This document shows positions 14,847 through 23,152 of a DNA stretch of 64,000 bases, piece by piece. The stretch is taken from positions 124,001 through 188,000 of the forward strand of contig SUWG01000002.1 in NCBI GenBank assembly GCA_015061625.1. The letters are read 5' to 3'. Every line of letters starts with the position of its first letter. The stretch's first letter is position 1. This stretch comes from Lentisphaerota bacterium (lineage in GTDB: Bacteria; Verrucomicrobiota; Lentisphaeria; Victivallales; Victivallaceae). A model generated the notes under the pieces. It searched no databases. It saw only the letters and a list, made by a program, of their open reading frames with translations, and had not been told where the DNA came from. The translations under genes and the position numbers were made by a program.

Positions 14847-16454
14847 ATGGGCAAGAGTTTTAGTAGGATGTGGCAGGGGGCAATGGCATTTGTTATGGTT
14901 GCTGTTGCCGGTTGTTACAGTTATCAGGAGCCGGCGGCTGCAACTTACGGTGAAAGTTATTCTCAGCGTCAGAATGATGCTGCGGATGATATGTTCAAGG
15001 ACATTACTGTTTTGACATTGCGTGATGCCCAGCGTATTGCGATCAGAAATAATCCGACTTACATAGCCGCTTATCATGCGATGGAAGCGGCCCGAATGAA
15101 ATATTTGCAGGCTTGGGGGGCTTATTCTCCGACTGTGACCGCATTTTTTGATTTGGGTGCATCCACCTCGTGGGATATTCATCGTACTGGTTCGAGCCCG
15201 ACTCATGATCATCCCCGGTATGAGGGGATCAACACCTCTACCGGAGTTAAAGCGTCACTTTTGATTTTTGACGGTTTTGCCCGGATGTTCCGGTTGAAAG
15301 CCGCCCGCAGTGGGTTTGATTATCAGGCCCGAATGGAAGAAGATGCCTGCCGCACCATGATGCTGGCTGTTTCCTACGCGTACAACACGGTGCTGCTTGC
15401 AAAGGAAAACCGCCGGATCGCATTGGAGGATAAACGCTTCCAGTTGAGTTCTCTGGAAAATACCAAACATAAATTTGATGCCGGTGCCGCTCCTTTGAGT
15501 GATGTGCTTAACTTTGAGATCTATGTCCGTAATGCGGATCTCAGTTTGATTGCTGCTGATTATCAGTATGAAGTGGCAATCTATGCATTGGCGCAGTTGA
15601 TGGGGTATCCGGAAGGAACTTTGCCGGAACACGTTACTTTCCCGGAAGGTTATCAGACGGAGTTCGCTGATTTGCCTGCGGTTGAGATCTATTTGGATGC
15701 GGCATTGGCCAACCGTCCTGATCTCAAAGCTTATCGTGAACAGTTGAATATTGCTAAATATCAGGTTTATCAGGCTTGGGGGGCTTATTCTCCGACGGTC
15801 AGCGGCTACGCCCAGTGGTCGGTCAGTACCAGAGATGAGAGAAATTATCCCCGGTATCATTGGGATAGTATTGATACTACTGGATTTTCATACGGAATCC
15901 AAGCTTCCTGGACAATTTTCAACGGCGCGATCCGCTTTAATCAGTTGCGTGAAGCGCAGGCATCACAGGCTGTGGCGGAGTATCAGGTGGCGGCGCAGTG
16001 GTTTGCTGTGGTCAGTGAAGTGCGTACCGCATACGCCAACTATATTCAGAATGTCCGTAAAACACGTTTGCTTGCCGAAGTGCGTGAACTTTCCGCCCGT
16101 CAGCGGGATCTTGTTCAGGAGGAATATCAGGCCGGTAAAGCTGAGCTTACCCGTTTGAATGAAGCCCAGCGAGACTTGGTCGAAGCGGAAACATCTCTTG
16201 CCTCAAGTTACATCAATGTTCAAAATGCCAAGGCGCAGTTGATTTCAGTGGTCGGTGGTACTTCTGCTGAATATTACATGAGTAATGATGGAAGCAGCCG
16301 TTATCCGGGATTGGATGGCATTGCCGCTGCGGAAGAATCTGCAGACAGCGGTTCTGCCGGTGGTCAGACGGAACCGGTCGCGGCTCCGACAGTGAATCGT
16401 CCGGCACCTGCCGGTAACGCTCCGGCGATTCCGGGTTCAGCTTCTGAACAGTAA
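14847..16454 (+). CDS. TolC-type outer membrane efflux lipoprotein
   Basis: A 535-residue outer membrane factor with a lipobox (VAGC, Cys23). It has two homologous halves of long helices and strands as in TolC/OprM; each half has a LRDAQRIAIRNNP- or DLKAYREQLNIAKYQ-type helix followed by QAWGAYSPTV leading into the beta segment. The last ~45 residues are Pro/Ala-rich. Such proteins form the exit duct of tripartite efflux pumps or type I secretion. No adaptor (HlyD/AcrA) or pump gene is next to it. ATG 14847 has GGAG ten bases upstream; the TTG at 14838 is less likely. Confidence 0.85.
   Translation: MGKSFSRMWQGAMAFVMVAVAGCYSYQEPAAATYGESYSQRQNDAADDMFKDITVLTLRDAQRIAIRNNPTYIAAYHAMEAARMKYLQAWGAYSPTVTAFFDLGASTSWDIHRTGSSPTHDHPRYEGINTSTGVKASLLIFDGFARMFRLKAARSGFDYQARMEEDACRTMMLAVSYAYNTVLLAKENRRIALEDKRFQLSSLENTKHKFDAGAAPLSDVLNFEIYVRNADLSLIAADYQYEVAIYALAQLMGYPEGTLPEHVTFPEGYQTEFADLPAVEIYLDAALANRPDLKAYREQLNIAKYQVYQAWGAYSPTVSGYAQWSVSTRDERNYPRYHWDSIDTTGFSYGIQASWTIFNGAIRFNQLREAQASQAVAEYQVAAQWFAVVSEVRTAYANYIQNVRKTRLLAEVRELSARQRDLVQEEYQAGKAELTRLNEAQRDLVEAETSLASSYINVQNAKAQLISVVGGTSAEYYMSNDGSSRYPGLDGIAAAEESADSGSAGGQTEPVAAPTVNRPAPAGNAPAIPGSASEQ
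15108..15796 (+). repeat. Identical 26-bp segments in the two halves of the TolC-like gene
   Basis: Bases 15108-15133 and 15771-15796 are identical and encode the same QAWGAYSPT peptide at the start of the beta segment of each half, 221 codons apart. The flanks are only distantly similar. This is a remnant of the internal duplication of the family, kept identical by selection or local gene conversion. Confidence 0.8.
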
Positions 16455-16468
16455 TATACTTTACAAAA

Positions 16469-17059
16469 ATGTTTGGCAAAAATAAAAAAGAGTCGTTTAT
16501 TGTCTACACAGCCGGAGCGGCGGTCTTGAAAGAGATCGCCCGTCCGGTAACTGTTGTATCTGACGAGATCCGCCAGCTTGCTTCTGATATGCTCAAGGCA
16601 ATGCGGGTCTTTAATGGTATCGGATTGGCGGCTCCGCAGTATGGTAAATCGTTACGGATGGTTGTTTTTGATGTGCCGGCTGAAAATTCCACCGGTACAC
16701 CCGGCGAAGAGTATCTGTTGCCGAAAATGCCTTTAACTGTGATCAATCCTGAAATAGTCGCCCGCTCTGAACAGTTGATCAAACGAGAGGAAGGTTGTTT
16801 GTCGGTGCCGGATATTTTTGCTCCGGTGACCCGGCCGGCAACAGTGGTTTTCCGGGCACAGACTTTGGATGGTGAATTTTTTGAGTTTGAATGCGGCGGT
16901 CTGCTGGGCCGTTGTATTCAGCATGAATTGGATCATTTGGATGGTTTTCTGTTTACTGACCGTCTTGCTCCGGAAGATGAAAGAGTTATTCGCGGGGATT
17001 TGAATCGGTTGAAAAGTATCGGGCAGAGTTGCAATTATCGAAGGATCAGTAAAAAATGA
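16469..17059 (+). CDS. def: Peptide deformylase
   Basis: A 196-residue enzyme that removes the formyl group from nascent proteins. All three motifs are intact: GIGLAAPQ (50-57), EGCLS with metal ligand Cys110, and QHELDH (151-156) with the His ligands and catalytic Glu. It has an extra ~10-residue loop (ENSTGTPGEE) between motifs I and II. It overlaps the following membrane-protein gene by four bases (ATGA), so the two are translationally coupled. Confidence 0.95.
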   Translation: MFGKNKKESFIVYTAGAAVLKEIARPVTVVSDEIRQLASDMLKAMRVFNGIGLAAPQYGKSLRMVVFDVPAENSTGTPGEEYLLPKMPLTVINPEIVARSEQLIKREEGCLSVPDIFAPVTRPATVVFRAQTLDGEFFEFECGGLLGRCIQHELDHLDGFLFTDRLAPEDERVIRGDLNRLKSIGQSCNYRRISKK

Positions 17060-17997
17060 GTTTTTGGCGTTCTTTTTTTGGAACGTGCCGTGGGCCGTAC
17101 ATATTTCATGACTTATGTAAGAAGCACTCATGGGGCAGGGTGATTTGGCATTTATTCGTGCTTTGTTTGCTTTGCAGTATCTGTATCGGTATTGGCAATT
17201 ATTTAATGGTAAAATTCCGTTGGCGGGCAGCATATCATAAATTCAACGAAGTTTTCGGAGCAAGTGTTGAATTATCTGAAAGTGGCATTATTCCCCGGAA
17301 TGCTCCGGATGAAAACCGTCGCCAGGAATTGCCGTATAATACTCTGTTGATTTATACTCCGGAGGGACCGGATGCTGAATATGCTGATGAGACTTTGGAA
17401 AAACGCAATTTGATTATCGTTTGGAATCAGGCCGGATTGTTTGTTTTTACCCGTCATGATGGCGATTTATGGAGTTGGGTGCGTTATTTGCCGGATGGTT
17501 CATTGGAAAATTCTGCAGATTTGATTGGTTATCCGGCCATGAAAGATAAAATGATCGAGTTCGCCGGCATGAAACTTGGTGACAGCCGTTGGGCGTTTCC
17601 GGAATCAATGGATGGCGAGATGGATAGTTACCGTCTTTTCCGTTTGATCAGATTTGGTTTTGCGGTCGGAAAGGCGGCATTGTTCTTTGTTTCAAGTTTG
17701 ATGTTGATACTTTTTACATCGCTGATCTTTTCCGTGATTTATTGGCTGCTGTCGATGAAAAAGCAGTTGTTTTCATTTACGACCCTTTGGAAAACCGCCG
17801 TATATGCGGCTTTCCCTGTGATATTGGTGGTAAATGCTTTTCCTGCATTGCAGTTGCCGGGAACCAATTATTACAGTTATCTGTTTCTTATCGGTTGGAC
17901 CGGGTATTTGTTCTATGTCTTGCGTTATATGGCATTGAATCCGTCAGCGGATGAAGAAGATGAAAAAAAACAAGGAGAAGCCAATGGAAGCAACTGA
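17056..17997 (+). CDS. Membrane protein of unknown function (DUF1189-like layout)
   Basis: A 313-residue protein. One membrane segment lies near 30-52, then an extracytoplasmic domain of ~150 residues, then four hydrophobic segments between ~200 and 300, and a charged Glu/Lys tail. The layout resembles DUF1189 proteins, but the resemblance is weak. It overlaps def upstream by four bases and the CDC123-like gene downstream by 14 bases, so the three are one translational unit. Confidence 0.55.
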   Translation: MSFWRSFFGTCRGPYIFHDLCKKHSWGRVIWHLFVLCLLCSICIGIGNYLMVKFRWRAAYHKFNEVFGASVELSESGIIPRNAPDENRRQELPYNTLLIYTPEGPDAEYADETLEKRNLIIVWNQAGLFVFTRHDGDLWSWVRYLPDGSLENSADLIGYPAMKDKMIEFAGMKLGDSRWAFPESMDGEMDSYRLFRLIRFGFAVGKAALFFVSSLMLILFTSLIFSVIYWLLSMKKQLFSFTTLWKTAVYAAFPVILVVNAFPALQLPGTNYYSYLFLIGWTGYLFYVLRYMALNPSADEEDEKKQGEANGSN

Positions 17998-18727
17998 AAA
18001 ATTTTTCAGGGTTTCCCGGTGGTATACGGATTTGGCTCCGTGGACATGGGATACGAAGTTTGTCAAATTGCGTAAAGAAGTCAGGGATGCTTTCGCTTCT
18101 CACATGGATGAGGGCGAGGCTAAAAAGTATCTTTATTCTGAAGATGGAAAAAAACTGATGGCAGATTTGGCAGAGCCGATGGGGGACATTCCCGGCAATG
18201 CCTTTGCTTTTGTGGACTGTTGTGCGCCGACGGATACCGAGCGATTCAGCACTAAAGGTGGAGCTGTCTATTCGCCGCGAAGTGCACTTTTCTATTTGCT
18301 TCAAAGCAAAAAGGTCGCGGATTCTGCGGCCAGAGGAGAGGTGGAATTTATTTGTTTGCGTCCATTTCGTAATATTACCAAGGCGCGGGAATTCCGACTT
18401 TTTATTTATGAGGGTAAACTTTCGGCGATGAGTCAATATCATTTGATCCGCCATTTCCGCCGGTTGGAAGGGGTGAAAGATGGATATTGGAAAAAAGCCT
18501 GTGATTTTGTTGATGAAATCGTTTGGCGTTTGCCGGTAAAAACTTTGGTGATAGATATTTATATTACTTCGGGTAATGATATATTGATTGTTGATCTTAA
18601 TCCGTGGGGGGGCGAAACTGATCCGTTGTTGCTGAATTCATGGGAACGGGATTGGAGTATTCCGGTCGGAATTCAACTGATGGCGCCGCCTACTGAAATC
18701 AAGGGCGATGTAAAAGTTTCTTTCTAA
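17984..18727 (+). CDS. CDC123 (D123)-like ATP-grasp protein
   Basis: A 247-residue protein. The segment REFRLFIYEGKLSAMSQYH (~135-153) and the C-terminal IVDLNPWGGETDPLL (~202-216) match the D123/CDC123 family, whose hallmark is a (D/N)-N-P-x-x-x-x-T-D-x-L-L type metal/ATP motif. Eukaryotic CDC123 is an ATP-grasp protein that assembles translation factor eIF2; bacterial relatives have no established role. I start at ATG 17984 because AAGGAG (17972-17977) precedes it by six bases, inside the previous gene. Adjacent def and a membrane protein hint at a translation- or peptide-related role, which is inference. A terminator follows. Confidence 0.6.
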   Translation: MEATEKFFRVSRWYTDLAPWTWDTKFVKLRKEVRDAFASHMDEGEAKKYLYSEDGKKLMADLAEPMGDIPGNAFAFVDCCAPTDTERFSTKGGAVYSPRSALFYLLQSKKVADSAARGEVEFICLRPFRNITKAREFRLFIYEGKLSAMSQYHLIRHFRRLEGVKDGYWKKACDFVDEIVWRLPVKTLVIDIYITSGNDILIVDLNPWGGETDPLLLNSWERDWSIPVGIQLMAPPTEIKGDVKVSF

Positions 18728-18735
18728 ATGTTGGG

Positions 18736-18769
18736 AACACCACCGGAATTACTCCGATGGTGTTTTTTT
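18736..18769 (+). terminator. Rho-independent terminator after the CDC123-like gene
   Basis: AACACCA(C)CGGA pairs with TCCG(A)TGGTGTT around a short loop and is followed by seven T. It ends the def-membrane protein-CDC123-like unit. Confidence 0.75.
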
Positions 18770-18802
18770 ATGTCTTGATTTAGATGTGCTGTTGTAAAGT
18801 TT

Positions 18803-19483
18803 TTAATCCCAAGACGGTAAATTTTTGGCAAATATTTTAAGTTTTTGTTGCCGTTGCTGATAATCCGGCATAATATTGGCAACATTGCGCCAGAAAAGAG
18901 CAGAGTGATTCATTTCTTTCAAATGAGATAATTCGTGGACGATTACATAATCCACGCAAGCAACCGGACACTGAACCAACTTCCAACTTAAAGATATAAC
19001 TTTTGCGGATGTGCATGACCCCCAACGGGTATTGGCCGATGTTATCCGTATTTTTGATGGGTGCAAACCACATTTATTTTCCCAAATCTCCATGCGTTTG
19101 CGAAAAACGGTCAGTGCAAGTTCCCGGTAGAGGGTTATCATGGAATTTTTCATAGATTGTTCATCGCCGCGGGGAATGAGAAAAGCATCATCAAAAAGTC
19201 GCAGACGGCGAGTATGACGCAACTCAAACAACTCTCCTAAAAGCAAAAACTTGCTTTCACCGCTGAAATCCAATTGCGGTCGGCGGGGAGTCGCACGGCG
19301 CAGTGCTTCTATTGCCGGAGCATTTGATTGAATCAACTGCGGGGCGAAGCGGTCATTGAATGATTGCGGAACCAGTAATTCAATGACTCCGTCCGGAGCA
19401 ATTCGCAAGGCGATTTTTTTACGCCTTGCGCTGTGGATTATCCGATATTGATTATTCTGCATCAGCAAGAAATTTTTCTGCAT
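18803..19483 (-). CDS. YgjP-family zinc metallopeptidase (DUF45)
   Basis: A 226-residue protein of the YgjP/WLM-like family. The zinc motif HELSH (183-187) with the third ligand His193 in MNHSALFW is intact, and the family segment NTRWGSCTSAKVISLSWKL precedes it. It is probably cytoplasmic; E. coli YgjP is poorly characterised. The start overlaps the trxB stop by about 30 bases; ATG 19462 is a shorter alternative, and neither has a clear Shine-Dalgarno. It is translationally linked to trxB. Confidence 0.85.
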   Translation of the reverse strand: MQKNFLLMQNNQYRIIHSARRKKIALRIAPDGVIELLVPQSFNDRFAPQLIQSNAPAIEALRRATPRRPQLDFSGESKFLLLGELFELRHTRRLRLFDDAFLIPRGDEQSMKNSMITLYRELALTVFRKRMEIWENKCGLHPSKIRITSANTRWGSCTSAKVISLSWKLVQCPVACVDYVIVHELSHLKEMNHSALFWRNVANIMPDYQQRQQKLKIFAKNLPSWD

Positions 19484-20378
19484 CCATTGCGGCTCTTGCC
19501 CCCATGCCGGCAGCTACGATCGCCTGACGGTAACGGGGATCGGCGCAATCCCCGGCTGCAAAAACCCCGGAAATATTGGTGCAGGAGGTGTTGTTTTTCA
19601 AAACAATAAATCCGGCGATATCTGTTTCCACTCCGGCATCGTGGAAAAGTTTACTGCTGGGGGTATGGCCGAGAGCAGTGAATACTGCCGAGCAGGGAAG
19701 CAGAGACTCTTTGTTGAATTCCCGGTCAAGTATTCTTACTCCTGAAACTTTGGAATCTCCCACGATTTCGGTAATCAAAGTGTTGAGGTGAAATTTGATT
19801 TTGGGATGCTGTTTGGCTCTTTCGGCCATGATCAAAGATGCACGCAATTGATCCCGGCGGTGGATCAGATGGACTTCAGAAGCAAATCTGGTCAGAAACA
19901 ACGCTTCTTCCATGGCAGAATCTCCGCCGCCGGCAACGACAACCGGCACATCTTTATAAAACGCACCGTCACAGGTCGCACAAGCCGATACTCCATTGCC
20001 GTAGAGACGGTCTTCGCCGGGGATATCCAGCCGTCGCGGAATTGCTCCGGAAGCGATAATGAGAGCTTGACAGTCAATGGTTCTCCCGTCGGAAACTTTT
20101 AGTGTATGCGGTCCACCGGGAGTAAGCGCAACATCGGTGATTTGTTCGTATTCGAAAAACGCACCGAATTTTTCCGCTTGAAACTGGATATCCATCACCA
20201 GATCAAAACCGTTTACACCATTAGGGAATCCCGGAAAATTTTCCACATCACCGGTTTGAGTAAGCAGCCCGCCCGGGATATTTCCAGCGAAAACAAGTGG
20301 TTTTAAACCGGCTCTGGCGGCATAGATTGCTGCTGTTGAACCGGCCGGACCATTTCCTATGATTACGAGTTTTTCCAT
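19452..20378 (-). CDS. trxB: Thioredoxin reductase
   Basis: A 308-residue FAD/NADPH enzyme that reduces thioredoxin. FAD motif GNGPAG is at 8-13, the redox CATC at 133-136, and the NADPH motif GGGDSAMEEA at 150-159. GVFAAGDC is near the C-terminus. AAGGAA precedes the ATG. It is divergent from the ROK regulator gene; the intergenic region holds a CGTAC-N8-GTACG inverted repeat (20425-20442) of unknown role. Confidence 0.95.
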   Translation of the reverse strand: MEKLVIIGNGPAGSTAAIYAARAGLKPLVFAGNIPGGLLTQTGDVENFPGFPNGVNGFDLVMDIQFQAEKFGAFFEYEQITDVALTPGGPHTLKVSDGRTIDCQALIIASGAIPRRLDIPGEDRLYGNGVSACATCDGAFYKDVPVVVAGGGDSAMEEALFLTRFASEVHLIHRRDQLRASLIMAERAKQHPKIKFHLNTLITEIVGDSKVSGVRILDREFNKESLLPCSAVFTALGHTPSSKLFHDAGVETDIAGFIVLKNNTSCTNISGVFAAGDCADPRYRQAIVAAGMGARAAMDAEKFLADAE

Positions 20379-20491
20379 GAGAAGTTCCTTTTCGTTTTTT
20401 TATTTTACTCTGATCACTCTTAAACGTACATCATTAAGTACGATTTTTCTACTGATAAAAAGAATATTTTGCGGTTTTTTGTTAAAATAGT

Positions 20492-20520
20492 TTGACTTTA
20501 TCGGAAAAATGCAGTATATT
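20492..20520 (+). promoter_or_regulatory. Promoter of the ROK-nagB operon
   Basis: TTGACT (20492-20497), exactly 17 bases, TATATT (20515-20520): one of the strongest promoter matches in the window. It sets transcription start near 20527 and rules out the upstream TTG start codon for the ROK gene. Confidence 0.65.
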
Positions 20521-20557
20521 TTGGGAAAATGTCAACTTAATTTACAAACTTTTGCTT

Positions 20558-21655
20558 ATGCGTTTCACACACATATCCGGCAAACGCCGCATTTTTGAAA
20601 AACTCCGCCGGGAGGGGAGAATATCACGGGCTGAATTGGCTCGTAAATGTTCGTTGACCCGTCCTGCAGTATCTGCGATCGTTGAAGAATTGATCGCAGA
20701 TGGATTGGTGCGTGAACTTGGTCCGGGGCGTTCGACCGGCGGCAAGCCGCCGATTATGTTGGAATTTGTGCCGGAAGCGCGTTGTGCGATCGGTATCAAC
20801 CTCGGCGGCGATGGTTTGATCGAAGGGGTACTGTGTAATTTGTCCTGCGGGGTACTGCGATCTGAATCAGTAGCCTATGAGAATAATTTTGAAAATATTT
20901 TGCAAGGTTCGGAAAGACTTGTCAGAATGTTATCAAACAGTATTTCCGGAGGCGTTTTGGCTGGTGTCGGAATCGCTGTATCCGGTTTGGTGGATAACCA
21001 TGGGATCGTTGTTCATTCCAGTTTGGACATTGTGGGCAAACCTCTGGCAGAAATGTTGGAACACAATGCTGGTGTGCCGGTGAAAGTTGAGCGTCGTCCT
21101 AACGCTGCCGCCTTGGCAGAAGCTCTTTTTGGAGCGGGACGTGATGCTTCACGCCTGGTTTATTTAACCAGTGGGTTCGGTGTCGGTGCCGGATTGGTAA
21201 TAAATAATGAAATTTTTACCGGCAGTCATGGGTTCGCCGGAGAGGTGGGGCGGATGCATTTGCCTGATTCCCGGGTGTTGGAAGAGGCGGCCAGACCCAG
21301 CGAGATGTTGCGGAAGTATGCTGACGCAACCGGAATGTGTGTGGATATGGATGAATTTATCTGCCGTTATCAGGCCGGAGACAGACTCGCTGACAGTATG
21401 GTTCTGGAAAATGCCCGTTTTATGGCTTATGCTGCCGGTATTGCCGCTGAACTTTTTGATCCCGATGCCTTGGTGCTGGGGGGGGATGTTCTGGAGTTCG
21501 GAGAGCGGCATTTTGAAACATTCAGACGGGAGTTCCTTGCTGTTTCAACCGCTGCCGCATTGGGAAAACCGCCGGTCGTGGTGCGTTCTATGTTTGGGCG
21601 GCGCGGTGTCGCTGTCGGCGGTGCGCAGATAATACTTGATTCGTTGATACAATGA
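20558..21655 (+). CDS. ROK-family transcriptional repressor (NagC-like)
   Basis: A 365-residue protein. An N-terminal winged helix (~10-60, RISRAELARKCSLTRPAVSAI) is followed by a ROK domain. The sugar-kinase catalytic Asp motif NDANAAALGE appears as RRPNAAALAE, so the Asp is lost. The zinc motif C-x-C-G-x-x-G-C of ROK proteins is absent (HLPDSRVLEEAAR instead). It therefore should bind DNA and perhaps a sugar ligand but not phosphorylate. It lies directly upstream of nagB, which suggests an amino-sugar-responsive regulator, by analogy with NagC. Confidence 0.82.
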   Translation: MRFTHISGKRRIFEKLRREGRISRAELARKCSLTRPAVSAIVEELIADGLVRELGPGRSTGGKPPIMLEFVPEARCAIGINLGGDGLIEGVLCNLSCGVLRSESVAYENNFENILQGSERLVRMLSNSISGGVLAGVGIAVSGLVDNHGIVVHSSLDIVGKPLAEMLEHNAGVPVKVERRPNAAALAEALFGAGRDASRLVYLTSGFGVGAGLVINNEIFTGSHGFAGEVGRMHLPDSRVLEEAARPSEMLRKYADATGMCVDMDEFICRYQAGDRLADSMVLENARFMAYAAGIAAELFDPDALVLGGDVLEFGERHFETFRREFLAVSTAAALGKPPVVVRSMFGRRGVAVGGAQIILDSLIQ

Positions 21656-21684
21656 TCCATCTTTATGTGAAAGGAAAGAAAAAA

Positions 21685-22428
21685 ATGGATGTGAAAATTT
21701 TTGAAGACAAATTTGCGTTAGGCAAAGCTGCGGCCGCTCTTGGTGCTGAAAAAATCCGGGCGGCGATTGCCAAAAAAGGTTATGCCAATGTTATTTTGGC
21801 TACCGGTGCCAGCCAATTTGAAATGTTGGAAGCTTTGTTGACTGAAAAAGACATTGATTGGAGCGTGGTGAAATTTTTCCATTTGGATGAATATGTCGGT
21901 CTGCCGATCACCCATCCGGCCAGTTTCCGTCTTTATCTGTGGACTCGTTTTATTCAGAAACTTCCGGTGCCGCCTGCCGCATTTTTCCCGGTAAATGGTT
22001 CCGGTAAAGATATCAGGGCCGTGCTTAAAGAACTGGAGAAAAATATTACCGAAAATCCTATCGATGTGGCTTTTGTCGGTATCGGTGAAAATGGTCACCT
22101 TGCTTTCAACGATCCCCCGGCTGATTTTGATACTGAAGATGCCTATCTGGTTATTGAGTTGGAAGAGCGTTGCCGTAAGCAGCAGCTCGGCGAAGGTTGG
22201 TTCCCGACTTTTGACGATGTGCCTACCCATGCGATCAGCATGAGTGTCAAACAGTGCATGAAAGCCGCTTGTATTATCAACAGTGTGCCGGATTTGCGTA
22301 AAGCGGAAGCGGTCAAAATGGCCTTGGAAGGACCGGTGACCAATATGTGTGCTGCCAGTATGTTGCAGTTGCATCCGGATTGCACGACATTTCTTGATAA
22401 AGATTCTGCATCATTGTTGACTAAATAA
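21685..22428 (+). CDS. nagB: Glucosamine-6-phosphate deaminase/6-phosphogluconolactonase family (NagB-like)
   Basis: A 247-residue enzyme of the NagB family, expected to convert glucosamine-6-P to fructose-6-P and ammonia. LDEYVGL (67-73) keeps the first catalytic Asp. The second motif is GIGENGHLAFNDPP (132-145): His138 is kept, but the E. coli Asp141 position is Asn and the Glu148 position is Asp. This variant is seen in other NagB-like proteins, so activity or specificity may differ. AAGGAAAG supports the ATG at 21685. It begins 29 bases after the ROK regulator stop. Confidence 0.8.
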   Translation: MDVKIFEDKFALGKAAAALGAEKIRAAIAKKGYANVILATGASQFEMLEALLTEKDIDWSVVKFFHLDEYVGLPITHPASFRLYLWTRFIQKLPVPPAAFFPVNGSGKDIRAVLKELEKNITENPIDVAFVGIGENGHLAFNDPPADFDTEDAYLVIELEERCRKQQLGEGWFPTFDDVPTHAISMSVKQCMKAACIINSVPDLRKAEAVKMALEGPVTNMCAASMLQLHPDCTTFLDKDSASLLTK

Positions 22429-22430
22429 CT

Positions 22431-23081
22431 ATGGTAACAGAGTTTATCTTTGTCCGGCACGGGGAGACACAGGCAAACCGTGCCGGAATTCTTCAGGGTA
22501 ATACTGATTGTCCTTTGAATGAAAATGGTATCCGGCAAGCCCATGCTGTAGCGGAATATCTGCAGAATACCGAATTTGATGCGGCGTATAGCAGTCCGTT
22601 GTCAAGGGCTTTTAAAACGGCGGAGATAATTGCCGGATGCGGACATGAGAATATGCCGTTGCTTGCCGATGAAAGATTGCGTGAGTGGAATTGCGGACAG
22701 ATCGATGGTTTGAAGTGGGAAGATATCCATGCTAATTATTCCCATGAGGCAAAGTCATTTTGTTTTGAACAGATCGACGTTCAGATGCCGGGTGGAGAGT
22801 CAGGTGTCGAATTTCAGAATCGGATTGCCGCTTTTCTGGATGAAGCAGCCATCCGTCATGTCGGGAAAAGGATTTTGCTGGTTGCGCATGGTGGAGTATT
22901 GCAACGGATGTTTCGGGTGGTCGCCGGAGTGATTGTGCCGGGCAATATGATTCCCCTGGCAGGAAATGCCTCTGTAAGCAGTTTCATTTATAATCACGAT
23001 TTAAAAGCATGGCAGTTGACATCATGGAATATCCGGGAGCATTTGAAAGGTATTCCCCAGCATATTTCTCGTGTTTTGTAA
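22431..23081 (+). CDS. Histidine phosphatase (phosphoglycerate mutase-like)
   Basis: A 216-residue member of the histidine phosphatase family. RHGET (9-13) carries the phospho-accepting His10; YSSPLSRAFKTAEII and the later LLVAHGGVLQRM supply the second His. The sequence resembles GpmB/CobC-type broad phosphatases more than true phosphoglycerate mutases. It starts two bases after the nagB stop, so it is likely co-expressed and could act on a sugar phosphate; this is inference. Confidence 0.85.
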   Translation: MVTEFIFVRHGETQANRAGILQGNTDCPLNENGIRQAHAVAEYLQNTEFDAAYSSPLSRAFKTAEIIAGCGHENMPLLADERLREWNCGQIDGLKWEDIHANYSHEAKSFCFEQIDVQMPGGESGVEFQNRIAAFLDEAAIRHVGKRILLVAHGGVLQRMFRVVAGVIVPGNMIPLAGNASVSSFIYNHDLKAWQLTSWNIREHLKGIPQHISRVL

Positions 23082-23090
23082 TTACAATTT

Positions 23091-23124
23091 CACCGTTTGT
23101 ATTTTTATACATACGGTGTTTTTT
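23091..23124 (+). terminator. Rho-independent terminator after the ROK-nagB operon
   Basis: CACCGT (23091-23096) pairs with ACGGTG (23113-23118), with extra GTAT/ATAC pairing inside, followed by six T. It lies just before the convergent rluD stop. Confidence 0.75.
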
Positions 23125-23152
23125 GTGCCGGATTACTTGAATCTGGCGCAGT

